Source of the DNA: Anarhynchus alexandrinus
Lineage: Eukaryota > Chordata > Aves > Charadriiformes > Charadriidae
Assembly: GCA_008711295.1 (NCBI GenBank)
Contig: VUYV01000045.1
Location: 4,457,147 to 4,521,146, forward strand
DNA length: 64,000 bases
Reading direction: 5' to 3'
Notes under the pieces: generated by a model
Databases searched by the model: none
Told to the model about the DNA's origin: nothing
Seen by the model: only the letters and a program-made list of their open reading frames with translations
Shown here: in pieces, positions 36,701 through 60,360 of the stretch
Position numbering within the stretch: the stretch's first letter is position 1
How the letters are laid out: each line of letters begins with the position of its first letter
Translations under genes and position numbers: made by a program

Positions 36701-39700
36701 TTCTGAAGCAGTTCTGTCTTACTGCCAGTGTCACATACCTCCAGTGCATGTGTCTCTCAGTGTGAACACAAATAGGAACTGATGATTTCAATTCTCCTTT
36801 TCTTGTCTAAAAAAGCACCAGCAGACATGTTTTGCTCTATATTTTCTAGGTGGTACTGGCAGAAGGAAAAGAGAGTGCCCTATGTGAAATTTATGGAGGC
36901 AAATTATCCACCTGGGTTCAGTTACGAAGATTTTGGGCCAATGTTTACAGCAGAATTCTTTGATCCCAACCAGTGGGCAGATATTCTGAAGGCTTCTGGT
37001 GCAAAATATGTTGTCTTAACTTCAAAACATCATGAAGGTAAGTGGAAGGTTTGTGAATGTTAGTAATTGTTGCATTTCTGTCAACAGAAGAAAAATCCAG
37101 GTGACTTTCCTGCCTGCTAAGAGAGATAGAGAAAGCCAGGCAGCCTTACCTGCCCCAACCCAGCCAAAGAGCAAACAAACCACCCAAGAAACGTGCATGC
37201 TCTTACGTAAAAGCTATGGCCATGAAGCTTGCATAGGAGGAAAAAGATTGTGCCATTGTTCTCTTGCTGTAGTAAGACAGCCTGAAGCGGTGGGGGCAGC
37301 TGAGCTTCCAGCAGTAACTGTAATTTATTTTTTATTGTTGTGCAATTTATCGCTCAAGGAACCACAAAAGTGAATTCTACACCATTTAACATGTGGAGAG
37401 CTGCTGTGTACAGGCAGTTAATGAGCTCCGTAGGTTTCTCCAAGGAATTTAGGAATATGTTCCAGGAGTCAACTTCAGAGTTAGAAACATACACAGGGTA
37501 TAGCTAGCTCTTCCTGGTGCAGTGCATAGAAGCCAAAACCTTGAACCAGGTCTGTAACTTCACAGGCACGATTGATTTTTGGCACTGTAAATGTAAAATG
37601 CTTTGCAGAGAAAAGTAAAGAAAAAGAAAGCAGTTGGAAGGAAATATGGTAGCAAAAAGTACAAAATACTAAGATGCAATACGACAGTACATTTAGTGAA
37701 TGCTGTTGGTCTTGGGGGAGTGTGAGTTCAAGACTGGCAACTCGTAACTTCTGAATTTTAATCTCAGCTCTGACACACATAAAATCTTGATCTTGGTGAT
37801 GCCCATGGCATAATTCCCAGTGACTTCAAAAGAACCATGATTCATTTAGTCTGCCCTGTAGCCTTGGGCATGAATTTTTAGGTTGTTTGTCTAGTCTATA
37901 CAATTACATGTATCCAGTTCACAAAAATATTGCAAAATTTATTAGGCAATGAGTATAACGCAGTTTGAAGGTGAGAGTGGAGCTCCTCTGGCAGTGGTCT
38001 AAGTCTGCAGTGCAGTAGTACTTGTAAGTGCTTGTGCTGGATTGCTGGATGTCTGAAACGTTAAATCCTTCCTGATATTTAATGCTGATATTTTAAAAGC
38101 TGTTTCAGGAGTTTTTGCACTCTGCTTATATACAGGTACCGAGTACTTGATTGAGCTGTTACAAATGTCAGGACAAATGAAAAGTGAATGTTTGCGTAAG
38201 ATCTAAACAGAAGGGATGGAGAATAGTCTTTGAATACAAATGATAGCTTGTGCATTCTGCAACTGAGAAAGCTTTTTATCTTCCAGTTGTTGAATGTGTA
38301 TTCACAGTTCACATTAGATACATTTGGTGAAAATGTAGGTGCCTCAAAAGTTGCGGTATTTTTTGGTTAATTTAATGGGGACATATGAATGGAGTGAATA
38401 ATTAAGGAGAAGGAATAATTATCCTAAGCGGTACAGAACTGGAAAGTTGAATGTTTTACATATATATAAGTATAAATGCATATGTGTATGAATAAAAAAA
38501 TACATAAACATATCTGGCATAATGTTCTGATGTTACGACTGTTGTCATCATGCATAAACAGATTATAGGTATACTCTATACCATGATAACAATATTATTA
38601 CACAAATGATTTTTATATCTGTTTTTTGCAACAGGCTTGCAAACTACTTTCCAGAAGGAGGAACTATAACTTCCCCTCTTCTGCTTCCCTTTCTTATCCT
38701 TTGATTTTTCTCTTTTCAGGCTTTACTTTGTGGGGGTCCAAATATTCTTGGAACTGGAATGCTGTTGATGTGGGACCAAAACGAGATCTTGTGGCTGAAC
38801 TAGCAACATCTGTTAGAAACAGGACTGACTTGCATTTTGGGTTATATCACTCCCTGTTCGAATGGTTTAATCCTCTCTTCCTTGAGGATGCCACCAATGT
38901 CTTTAAGACAAGAAAGTTCCCAACCAGTAAATCACTACCAGAACTCTATGAAATTGTGACCAAGTACCAACCAGAAATAATTTGGTCTGATGGGAATGGA
39001 AACGCGCCAGATACTTACTGGAACAGCACTGGTTTCTTGGCTTGGCTGTATAATGACAGGTACATAATGATGCTGGTTTAGCTCCTTATCTGAAATTCTG
39101 CTCTATGTCTAGTTTGTCTTGTTTTCTGTATGTTTTGTGGAACCTGTTACACCTGACTTATGAGGACTTAACTAAATATTATTTTTCCTGAAATACAGAA
39201 TCCGGGTCTTCCCTAGAACTGTCAAAGCTTGCTTTAGAAAAAGACTGTTTCTTACTTTTTTAACCACATTTGCAAATTAATCAGTTAAAATCGTATTGGC
39301 TATGCTACCTAATCATATTCTTCCCTAAGTATTGTCTACTGCACAGACAAACAGGATAACAGGATAATTTGAGAATATGGGTACATTGTTGTCATTGCAG
39401 ACTGAACATCTGGCAGTGGATGTGAAGTGCAGGCTGCTTTCTGGCAGGCCTCCTGTGAAAGTCTGCAGCATATTTCCCTAAGAAATGCTGATCTGGACCT
39501 ATTACTGGGAAAGGATGAGAACGGGATTCCTGAAATTGCACTTAATCTAATTGTAATAAAGTGATAGTAGAAAAGTCATCCTAAATGTTAGTTTCTGGGA
39601 GAGGTGTGTGTGGGAAGGGCTTACACTGGCTGTGACTGCGTTTTTTAGAATAAAAATCTCAAAATTTCTCTGTTTCTAGTCCAGTCCGGGACACAGTTGT

Positions 39701-42700
39701 GACCAATGACCGCTGGGGAGTTGGCAGCATCTGTACGCATGGCGGCTTCTACACTTGCAGTGACCGGTATAACCCTGGACACCTCCTGCCTCACAAGTGG
39801 GAGAACTGTATGACTATTGACAAGAGGTCATGGGGGTACAGGAGGAACGCACAGCTTGACGATTACCTCACAATCGAGGACTTGGTGAAGGTACAGTGGG
39901 ACAAAGGAGCTGCCTGCAACTTCTGATTCTCCCTCCTGATTATTATATTATGCTAGATAACATTTCAATTATGTATCTATTTTAATAATTATTATTTTAA
40001 TTGGTTAATGAATCAAAGAAATAATAAATCATTTTGTTCATCATGCCTAACACTGGCAGGATGGAATATCTGTGTAATTCTTACTAATTTTATAGAAATG
40101 AATAAGAGAAAAATTATCTAGTAGAAATTCAGTCAGTTTCTTAGAAGCTGTGTCCCCTGTGAGTAACTGGCCAAAGACTGATGTGGATAGACTCCTAATT
40201 ACCTTTTCCACTAAGTTTTTCTAGTAACTGCACCTCCAAGTTGATGAGAAGCAGTTTCACAGTTCCTGTTTAGGAACTCCTGATTGAAGGCTACGTCTTT
40301 TCCCCCTTCTAGCTAGAAACAGTTTCTAAGTCTTAATAGTCTTTTTACTTTGTAGTGAGAAGCTTTCTGTTCATCCCACTTCATTTAAAGAAAAAAACCC
40401 AACACGCTTATTACAAACACACAGATAAACACAAGCAGATGCTAGTGTTTCTAGTTTTTCTCTTGTGTAGATAAATCATCTATCTGTTCTATTAGTAAAA
40501 CCCTCATGAAATTCCTGCAGAAGTTGAAATGTTAGAAAGTTGTAGGATCTGATTCTAATGTCAGACATATTGGTGCCAAAATGTATTTCGGGCTGTTTTC
40601 TGCCATAAAAATTGACAGCAGAGCTTTCTTTTCTGGGAGTTTAAATTTTGTATTGACTGTTGGGATGACCCCCAAAGCCTAAACATGCAGCAGTAACATA
40701 ACTCGTTCAGTTCATCGTTCTGAAGCAGTGTGCTTGGCTTTAGAAATAACTTCAAATATATGATTTCATTAGCCGTAACCATATGTTCTGTGTATGTGTT
40801 TAAAAACATTTCAGCAACTTGTAGAAACAGTTTCTTGCGGAGGAAATCTCCTGATGAATATTGGGCCCACTCACGACGGTCGCATCGCTGTTATATTTGA
40901 GGAACGCCTGAGGCAGATGGGTGCCTGGCTGAAAGTCAACGGAGAAGCCATCTATGGAACGAAACCATGGAGAGCACAGAACGACACGGTGACACCAGAA
41001 GTGTGGTAAGGCTGCTGAATCAGCATAGGCTGCGTAAAGCAGCAGCAGCGTATGTGAAATTTTGAGATTCTTAATGACTTGATGCTACGGCAATCACCAG
41101 CTTAGTTTGTATGCTGTGAAGAAATTAACTCTTTTGTCAGTTTAAGGAACGGCACATAAAAGTGTGTATAAAACTGTAGGTAGACAATGGATGTCAGAGA
41201 CCAGAGTTTTGGGATGATGCTGAGGCTGAAGGGAAGGTTGCCAGCATTTCCTTAGTGACCTTGTGCTTCGTAGTGTAGCTGGCAACAGAAACTAGAAAAA
41301 AAAATATAAATCTGGAAATACAGAATTGCTATGAAGTCTTTTTCTGTATAAAGGAATACTTGGTGGCACTGTTTGGAGAGAAAGAGAGAGAAAGGAGAGA
41401 AAGAAAATAGAAATCAGTCTAGCATAGTCTGCATTTCTTTTTAAGGTAAAAATGCATGGGATGGTAACAGCAATTGTTTGGTCACTAAATTCAGCCAGTC
41501 TCTGGACTCTCCTCTGTCTTTGTGCCTCGTAGCTGCTGTAACGCCTCAGTGATCCATCAGGTTTTTGGTCTTGACCCTCATCTCTGCCTCAGTGGGCCTT
41601 TTCACTCATCTGGCTTTAGCCTTGAAATGCTGATCTGTTGACTGTTCAGTAAAACCACTTCCAAGAGCAATAAAAGATTGTAACTAAATGAAGGAAGGAA
41701 GGAGGAATTTTTCAAGCATATGCCACAAGATTTCCAAGGATGTACTGTAGATAAATGTCTGCTGAAATTCAATTTTTAAAAAAACTAGCTATGCAAGGTG
41801 GAAACTTTATTGTCGCACATACACTTGTTAAATTTTTTTAGTGGAATGTCTGTATGTTTTTGTGTAGATGTGAATTACCATACTTTTCTGAATATATCCC
41901 ACAATTAAAGATTCCCCCTGCCCTGCAAGTACCTCCTTCCTACATGGTTGAGCAGCAGTGAGTTATTATGTGCTTGCTAAAGTTACTACAGATGTTTATC
42001 TCTAAATTCAGTTCTTCAATAGTCTCCATTACCTCTAGTTTGTTGGACCATATGTTCAAGGAACAGTACTTTATTAAAGGGTGTAAATTGTCTGAAAATA
42101 TGGTTATATGTGTGAAAATGTAATTAATGCCAACCTGTCAAATCCATTTTTTCCAATATTGAAAGCACTCTATGTATCACTTTGGAAAATTTACAAGGAA
42201 GAACTGACATGCCTTTCTGTTCCCCATTTCCAACCAGGTACACTTTCAGCCCTAAAGAAGGCCAAGTCAATGCTATCTTCCTTAACTGGCCAGTCTCTGG
42301 GACGCTGGAACTTGGTGAGCCACAGGCTAAGCTTGGAGAAACACAGGTAAAAGACACCCCCCCGACACATCCCCACTCCCCCCTTCCCCTTTAGAACAGT
42401 GAGACTTTTAACACACAGCACAAGAAATTAACATACTCTGAAGGAGAACACCTCTAGGACTTGTCATGTTCCATCAGTGTTTATTTTAGTTTCTGGCATC
42501 TTTGGGAATGCATAGCTCCTAGGACAGAGCATGTTGGAAGAGACCCAGCAAAATGTTTGTTTTCGTTCTGGGACCTCCTTGTCATAGTCCTCCCAGTGGG
42601 ATGTTTTTTCTCCAACAAAGTTAGACTGAATTGTTGCTGGGTTATGTTTTAGCTTGCAAACTAAGGATCATAAAAAGAGGCCAGGCAGCAGGAAAAAAAA

Positions 42701-43959
42701 CCCTGCCGCCCCTCCTGTTTCCTGTGTAGACTCTAACTCAGCATGACCTTTCTTTATAAATATCCATCCTCATGACTTTGGTGATACTGTAATTGCTGTA
42801 ATGGCGCAGTAGTTTCAAGTCAAAGCCTTGCACAAAGGGAAAGCATACAGAGGTTTTCGTTGCCCAGGTATGCTAAATAGTATGTCAGCATGACCCTAGA
42901 TGTGTCTCAGAGTGAGCGGTGGTCAGAAGTTGAGGACACTGATGCCACAACTACATCAGCAAGTAGTGTAACCCAATGGAAGCAGATTTATAGAGCAGAA
43001 CAGCTGGTGCTCAGGACTTGACATCCACATGGTGCATTTAAGGTGAGGATTCACTTTGGCTTAGCTCTGTCCTGGTTGCATGCATTGGATGTCTGCTAGC
43101 TGCTGAAATTCATTAAGTATGTTTCTGGACTGTCTCTTTTGGTCTAGTTCCATATGAAAATAATCTTAACTAGTGCCAAGATAGCTCTGTGATAAGGAAG
43201 AAAGGGACGTTTCAGAAATTATTTAGATGCATCTTGAATTTTGTGTAGGCATCTAGACTGTATGTGCACATGAGATTAACGATCCTTGGGGTAGAGACTG
43301 GTCTTCAGCTGCTGCACTATTTTCAGCATTTCACCAGCTGGCCTAAGTGTCTCACCATACAACCTAGTTGTGTGCTTTTAGTGGAGGGCTCCTTCACGTC
43401 AGCTTTGTTCTGAGCTATTTGGTTGCAGTCAGTGGACATACATTGCTCGCTCAAGACTACAAGTTCCACCATAGGAAATAGGCATTTCAGAAATAGGTGA
43501 TACAGAGCTGTGTGCTGTGGTACCTGCATCCCTGCTTAGACCCAAATGCCTTCTGAAATACTTCTGAAAAGTGTTTATGTACCTTTTACAGACCTAAGTA
43601 CTTCTCAAGACCCAACATCACTAGCTTTATTACTTACATTTCTACTTGCAAGTATTTCTCTACTACCTTCAATCATTGTTTTAGCATTCAATTTGTTGAT
43701 AAGTGGCATTTAACTGGATAGTAAAGTAGCTATGGAACAACATTTTTTTGGTCAATATTGCAATTATGCACACTTTAGAAAGGCATTGTTCTAATTGTAG
43801 TGTGTGTTTCTCTCTCAGGTGAAGCTGGTTGGCTACAAGGAACCGCTGAAATGGGTTGCACTGGGAGAAAAGGGAATCATAATAGCTCTACCTCAATTAA
43901 CTCTTAAGCAGTTGCCATGTCAGTGGGGCTGGACTTTGCAACTGACTGACATAAACTGA
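33560..43959 (+). CDS. FUCA2: FUCA2, plasma (secreted) alpha-L-fucosidase 2, complete, 7 coding exons
   Basis: This is a GH29 retaining fucosidase that removes alpha-L-fucose from glycoconjugates in the secretory and extracellular space. The coding exons are 33560-33786, 36850-37037, 38720-39059, 39680-39890, 40815-41005, 42238-42346 and 43819-43959. They total 1407 nt and encode 468 residues (human 467). All introns are GT-AG and frame is kept throughout. The ATG has a GCCGCC Kozak context and is followed by a signal peptide with a Leu-rich core (about residues 11-25). The catalytic nucleophile is Asp229 in WSDG and the acid/base is Glu293 in HKWENC. Their spacing of 64 equals that of D225 and E289 in FUCA1. 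N-glycosylation sequons occur at N172, N240 and N378. No stop or frameshift interrupts it, so the gene looks functional. It is convergent with PEX3. Confidence 0.97.
33787..36849 (+). other. FUCA2: FUCA2 intron 1
   Basis: This GT-AG intron of about 3 kb starts CpG-rich and becomes AT-rich. It contains an old MIR-like SINE near 34715-34822. The long minus-strand frame at 35722-36294 begins with GTG and is not supported as a gene. Confidence 0.9.
34715..34822 (+). mobile_element. Old MIR-like SINE fragment in FUCA2 intron 1
   Basis: The words ACTTCCTCTATGACTT, AAGCAAGTCAC, ATGAAGATAACAGCA and a following GATGCAATATTT appear in the order of the MIR core. They match the usual CTTCCTGTGTGACC, GGGCAAGTCAC and ATGGGGATAATA words after heavy mutation. 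The call is based on pattern only. Confidence 0.55.
36850..37037 (+). CDS. FUCA2: FUCA2 coding exon 2
   Basis: The acceptor is TTTTCTAG/G and the donor GAAG/GTAAGT. It encodes the [20 protein letters not shown] block through to [11 protein letters not shown], the second conserved GH29 segment; the His pair of the KHHEG motif lies in the active-site region of the family. Confidence 0.96.
38720..39059 (+). CDS. FUCA2: FUCA2 coding exon 3 (carries the catalytic nucleophile)
   Basis: The acceptor is TTTTCAG/G and the donor GACAG/GTACAT. It encodes the [20 protein letters not shown] block, the [11 protein letters not shown] block and [11 protein letters not shown]. The Asp of WSDG (codon at 38989-38991) is the nucleophile by homology. 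It also carries the sequons NRT and NST. Confidence 0.96.
39680..39890 (+). CDS. FUCA2: FUCA2 coding exon 4 (carries the acid/base residue)
   Basis: The acceptor is TTTCTAG/T and the donor GTGAAG/GTACAG, in phase 0. It encodes [19 protein letters not shown] and the [20 protein letters not shown] block. The Glu codon at 39801-39803 (residue 293) aligns with the FUCA1 acid/base residue. Confidence 0.96.
40815..41005 (+). CDS. FUCA2: FUCA2 coding exon 5
   Basis: The acceptor is ATTTCAG/C and the donor GTGTG/GTAAGG. It encodes [19 protein letters not shown], the end of the catalytic barrel, then [20 protein letters not shown] leading into the C-terminal beta domain. The sequon NDT is present. 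Confidence 0.96.
42238..42346 (+). CDS. FUCA2: FUCA2 coding exon 6
   Basis: The acceptor is CAACCAG/G and the donor ACACAG/GTAAAA, in phase 0. It encodes [20 protein letters not shown] and following residues of the C-terminal beta-sandwich domain. Confidence 0.94.
43819..43959 (+). CDS. FUCA2: FUCA2 coding exon 7 (C-terminus and stop)
   Basis: The acceptor is TCTCTCAG/G. It encodes 46 residues ending [12 protein letters not shown] followed by TGA at 43957-43959. The WGW motif and the length match the vertebrate FUCA2 C-terminus. Confidence 0.96.
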   Translation: MKLVGYKEPLKWVALGEKGIIIALPQLTLKQLPCQWGWTLQLTDIN

Positions 43960-44297
43960 GCCATACACTGCTGGAGCCGCGGCTAATAGGGAGTGCGGAT
44001 GTTTTCCCCAGCTTCTGGGCATCACTGGTTTCTAACTCTGATTTGTTTGACTGAGAACAGCAATAATTTCACTTTTTTATGAAAGTTGGGCTGTTATTAA
44101 AGGATGGAATGGAATGACCCTCACATGAAATCTAGCACTTGATAGTCAAATCTCTGCATACAATTTGTTTCTTTGAACTTGTGTGAAAACTGAGCATCTA
44201 CCTTGACCTCTTCATATTTTTAGTCAGTTTCTTGCCAAGTTATGGGAAGAAGGCAGGGAAAGGGAACAGGCACTAGGTTTTTAAAGCTATGGGAAAG

Positions 44298-44303
44298 AAT
44301 AAA
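44298..44303 (+). terminator. FUCA2: Candidate FUCA2 polyadenylation signal AATAAA
   Basis: A canonical hexamer about 340 bases after the FUCA2 stop codon. A second AATAAA follows at 44412-44417. Confidence 0.5.
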
Positions 44304-44411
44304 GCTAGCTCAAGCCCGCGTGCAATAGATCAGACAGCAAATCCACCTTCTTTAGTGCAAGAAGTCCAACTTCCACAAAACTGTACAGTAAAAAGTGTCA
44401 GTTTTAGAGAA

Positions 44412-44417
44412 AATAAA
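44412..44417 (+). terminator. FUCA2: Second candidate FUCA2 polyadenylation signal AATAAA
   Basis: A canonical hexamer about 450 bases after the FUCA2 stop codon and upstream of the gap to PEX3. It would give a longer alternative 3' end. Confidence 0.45.
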
Positions 44418-44430
44418 CTTTTCCCAGGTG

Positions 44431-45110
44431 TGTTCAACAACTGGCAGCTGGTAAGTTTCAGCTGAGTAGGGTCATGTATCTGCGAGAATAGTCCTGTAAG
44501 GGTTAGGAATACATCACAAATGCATGAAAACAATGCATATGTACATCTTCATTTCTCATCATGAAAATCATTAATTCTGCATGTTCTGACTGTTGAGTAA
44601 TTCTATCCGTTATTGGGATATGAGTAAAGTGGGAGGGTTTTTTTGATGTTTTGTATAATTTTACATGGTTAAGGCTGACTCTTGTTTACAGCCATTGTTT
44701 TTACAGTTACCAGGGTGCCTTCTGTGGACTATTAAACAAAACATATGCTTCAGTGACTAACTTTTTTTAAAAAGAGAAATAACCAGGAGTTGCTAGGGAT
44801 CCTCAGCTGTGGCAGAGAGACAGTATTTTAAGCAGAGGGTAGATTGCATCCAACTTGAAACATTCCCAAACTCATCGTGTCCCTGTTGTAGAGACAGACC
44901 TGTAATCTGAAGTTTGCAAAGAGGGGGAGGTACACGACAACAAAAAGCATGAATTGTTTCAATATAAATAGCAAAGGTTTATTTTTCCTGAGTAATGTTA
45001 ATAAGTGCACAACTATTACTATATAAGTTGAATTTATTCTTTCAATTATGTCAAGATTTTAAGTAATACGCCAAATGAGGTTATTGCCTTTCCTGCTAGT
45101 AATATTAACA
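44431..45110. other. Spacer between the convergent 3' ends of FUCA2 and PEX3
   Basis: About 0.7 kb of AT-rich sequence without gene or recognisable repeat. The two transcripts end towards each other here. Confidence 0.6.
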
Positions 45111-45119
45111 CACACACAA

Positions 45120-45821
45120 ATTTTACATTAAAATATTTTATTACAATACAGACAATTGGGCTCAAAATTAATACAAATTAAGATAAAATATTTACAAGTT
45201 AATGTGTACAGTGTAGCTGTTTGAACAGCATAAACAAGAGAACTTCTAAAAATCCACATTCCTTTAGTATTAAGTAACAGAGAGAGCACCCCTCCTCAGC
45301 CTGTTCAAAAGGAACATGCATCAGTTGGCAAAGGCTTTCTGAAGAATGAGAGACTCTTTGGAATAACATTTGTAAAGTTAAGGAAGAAAAGAGTTTTCCT
45401 TTATAAAAAGAAAAATTTGGGAGGAGAAGAAAGAAGCCTTATTTCATTCGCTACTCTGTGCTATTCTTAGATCACTATCGTTAGTTTTTTCCAAAACTTA
45501 CACACCCCAGGCAAATAACTTCTTGTAATACTGCCACCAGATGCTTTGCAGATGCAATAAAAATAATGAATTATGGAAGAGTTTAACCACTTTTTTAATA
45601 GAAAAGCCTTTACATACAATGATTCTTTCAACAAGAATATTTTTAATGGGTGTTTGAAACAGAATTCTATTAGAACAAATATGGGCTCACTCCCACTTTT
45701 TTTCAGAATGTTCTTTCTGCTGGTCTACCACTCCTACGCCATTATAAAATTAACCCAAGTCTCATCAGTAGTCACAAGGGATTTGTTATAAATACACAAT
45801 CTATTCCTATAAATGTGCAGT
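45120..45821 (-). other. PEX3: PEX3 3' untranslated region
   Basis: Non-coding sequence between the PEX3 stop (45822-45824) and the candidate polyadenylation signal at 45137-45142. AT-rich, with no recognisable repeat. Confidence 0.5.
45137..45142 (-). terminator. PEX3: Candidate PEX3 polyadenylation signal AATAAA
   Basis: The plus strand reads TTTATT, so the minus strand has AATAAA about 680 bases past the PEX3 stop. This puts the likely PEX3 3' end near 45.12 kb. Confidence 0.5.
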
Positions 45822-57047
<11,226 letters not shown>

Positions 57048-57596
57048 TTACAAGCTGCTTTAAAAATGTGAGGAAGGCCTGTTCAGCCTCTTTCTTTGAT
57101 TTTAAACCATAAGAGTGCATAGTGGAGTTTTTTGGGATATGTGGGTCTTGAGTATTTTAATACTGATTGACAAAGTAATACTCAGAAATAATGTTTTCAA
57201 AAATAATTAAAATGTTGAGGGTAATGACTTGAATCAGTATAAGAAACTTTCCCGAGAAGAGATATCGTACTTTTCAAAGAAGGCATTTTTGATACTACTG
57301 CAATGTGAACACTGAGTACCGAAGAGACTGAAGCAAATACTGGGAAGAGAAAAAAAATGTAGAGTAACAAAAATAAAGACTAGAGAAAAGAAACTGAAAT
57401 GCACAGGTCTGGAGAGGGATGCAAATTTAATTTTGTTAAAAAGATAGCTTTCTAAAATCAGCAGAAGTTAGAGATAAAACTCAAGTCTTAAAACTCCCAT
57501 ACGAGAAAAAAGTTACAGACCGACACTTCCTTTGCTTGGTCCTGAAACTTGTCTGTAGGAAGAACCTTAGCTGCAGCGGGGCTTGACTGTGGCCCT

Positions 57597-57905
57597 CTTA
57601 TTTCTTACCATGCCTGGTCCTACTCTCCAGCCCCACCCTTCTACCCTTGAGGCTCTGATCATCCCTCATCACCCTCACTATGAATCTCCATTTCCACAAA
57701 GACCCACCAAAACTTTTTGCTCTACATTTCTTCCTCTCCCAACATACATCCCCCTTTGAAGTTTCCCCCAACTGCTCTTCCCACACCACCAGGGGCTCAC
57801 AGATCTCTCCAGGCTGCCCACAGCCCTCTTCTCATCTTCCTCATCTCCATCCCCCTTTCTAAGCCATTCCTCAAGATACCACTACATCTTCTACACTTAT
57901 CCTCA
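57597..57905 (+). repeat. Pyrimidine-rich asymmetric tract within PEX3 intron 1
   Basis: About 300 bases are strongly C/T-rich on the plus strand, with few G, punctuated by CCCCC and TCTCC words. On the transcribed minus strand it is purine-rich. It is low-complexity, but not a clean tandem repeat. It leads into a CTTATCCTCAG acceptor-like site and a short frame described in the findings. Confidence 0.6.
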
Positions 57906-60360
57906 GCACCTTTGCCCAGCGAGCTGCTTTGCATGAATTTCTCCCCCTCCGCCCTGGCGGAGAAGATAAGGGAAGAACAAATCCAAGCAGAAGAGAGTAT
58001 TGCACAGGTTGATCATCTTCTGTCCACTGGAGAGCAATCCCCTAAATAATGAAACTCTACAGTGTCAGCTCTAACTGTCAAGTCGATAATGGCAGACAGA
58101 AGAAATCTGAGTATCAAATGAAGTCTTTATTTTTTTTCTACCAAGCACTTTCAAAAGTGGTAAACAGAGCTACAAAGTTTTCTTCAAAGTTCAATTTTCA
58201 CATTTCAAAGCTAATATCTGAATGAATGAGGCATAACAGTTGCTGAATGCTGAAAGTTTTACAAATATTTTTGTAAGCCTGATTCACAAAAACTAAAAAA
58301 AAAAACCAAAACAAAAAACCAAACTCCCCAAGATTTTGAATTTAGCTACATTTTTTAGGTCATTCAAACCTTTCAATACATTCTTCAAAACTATCATCAG
58401 TATTTCAAAAGGCTTGTCAACTTTGTGCCCTGATAGTCACAGTTGCAAAAAAAAAATCCAGCTATTCACATCAGCATTATGTTTCCTAATTGGCAACTTC
58501 AAGCCAGACCAGTTTGGAACAACCACAGTCACTTCCATTTATTTCCCAAAAGGCTCATAAAATAAAAATGGGGAAGTTACTCTCTCTTGCTTCAGCCTTT
58601 AGGCAGACTGACAATTTGCCATGTGGAAGATTCACCCCATTAGATGCAAACTTTAATATTATGGTTTCATATACATAAAATGCAATTTTACCACTAAATT
58701 GTTAACCAAAATGAGACTTCAGAAACAACAATTAGATTATTTTTCTCTAAAAAAATTACCAATTCCTGCCAAGAATATCACTTTAGAACACAACTGTACA
58801 GGTACTGATTTTTAGGTTGGGTTTTGGGTTTTGTTTTGGGGGTTTTTTTGGCAGCTAACATACTGCAAGAAGAACAACTTTTTAGTATTAGTAAGTAATT
58901 TTTGAACACAAGATTTTTCCAATCATTTTATCCCACCACATTTTTCACATTACATTCACACATAGTCACTTGTCCAAATGACTACTTTTGTTTATTCCCC
59001 TCCCGGCCCCCACAATAAATTCTTTAACTCCAGGCTTTGTGGCAGAAAAGTGGTAAGTATAAAAAAAAGACTCTTCCTGAATTTACACAGAACACATGCA
59101 AACAATTCAAGAAGAATCACGTGCATGCCCTTGAGTGATATGCTGGAGCAGCACCTTCATAATTAAGATTGAGCCAGCTAATTGCTTAATACTCGATTGT
59201 TAAAGCTGTGTGATTACTCTGTACTAAGAACTGCTGTGCCTCCTGAGGGTCCAAAGTTGCATTAGCAGTTACCCAGGTTTAATGAGTTGTCTAAAATGAT
59301 GCAACACCAGCTACTACTGGTCTTATTTCTCCCCTCTTCCCCTGAACTAGGCTGTAACTTTGACCCATCACTAACAAATGTTATTCATCCCGGTTTCATC
59401 TTCATTTTTAAGAATGCAATGCTTTAGAAGTTAACCAAGGTAAAAGTTCCACCATCCACACAGCTTAAGCAAAACCAATGAACAACCAAAAAGTCTGGAT
59501 GTGAGCAGCAGGCTGCCTCTGTTACTTGTCGTTGTTGTCAGCTTTGCAACAATTAATTTCTGCCCACTAGTCACTTGTGCCTGAACTCAGCATCGGAGCC
59601 TCTGCAAGTCTCCAGCTTATGGGACATTTCAAGGAGCTGCCAGCCCGGGAGTTGGTCTGCATGTGTGTTCACATTTTACTTTAGAACTACCTTGTCTATC
59701 TATATTGACACACGCAGCATTAATTCAGAAGACTTGAAAATAACACAGACTTCTATAAAAGTCCAGGCTGAACGCATCACACGAAAACACTGTCACTTGG
59801 AGTTGGAAGCCAGATCAGAGAAAGCCACATCCCAAGAATTGCCATGTCAAGTCAGCTAATGTACCTGTAAGAAACTAAACTGACATTTTGAAAATCTCTG
59901 TTGTTAAAACAAGCAAAGCGAACACCAACTTTTTACAACCGCTAATATAACTCAATTTTACCTCTCAGTATGGGATAGGAGGTCTGCAAAAAGTGGCAGC
60001 AGCAACATTTCACTCATGTCTAATTAGCTAAACCATTGTATAGATGGAACCTCATACTGAATCTTTCCCATATGTTCCACACAACACCAGGAATTAAGAA
60101 AATTCAGCAATAATGAGACTGCCTAAAAGATAATTTCTGCATTCTGCCTTCTTCTGCCTTCATTAAAACGTGAACTATACAAACAACTATAGTCCCAACA
60201 CTTCCGATTCACAAAGGGTTCAGAAACAGATGAGTGGTACAAACTACATCAGCTGATGCCAGAACCTTCAGGTACAGGAACCTCAGTAAGGATCTGAAAT
60301 TACAATTCAGACTGTTAAAAACTGATATACAAAGTGAAATGTATTTACATTTGCATTGGT

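Larger units (their letters stand above)
43960..44430 (+). other. FUCA2: FUCA2 3' untranslated region
   Basis: Non-coding sequence following the stop. Candidate polyadenylation signals are ATTAAA at 44096, AATAAA at 44298-44303 and AATAAA at 44412-44417. Which is used cannot be told from sequence, so the 3' end is approximate. Confidence 0.6.

Noticed and set aside
37735..37860. A possible MIR-like fragment in FUCA2 intron 2
   Set aside because: Only the TTAATCTCAGCTCTGACAC phrase fits and the rest does not follow the SINE core order.
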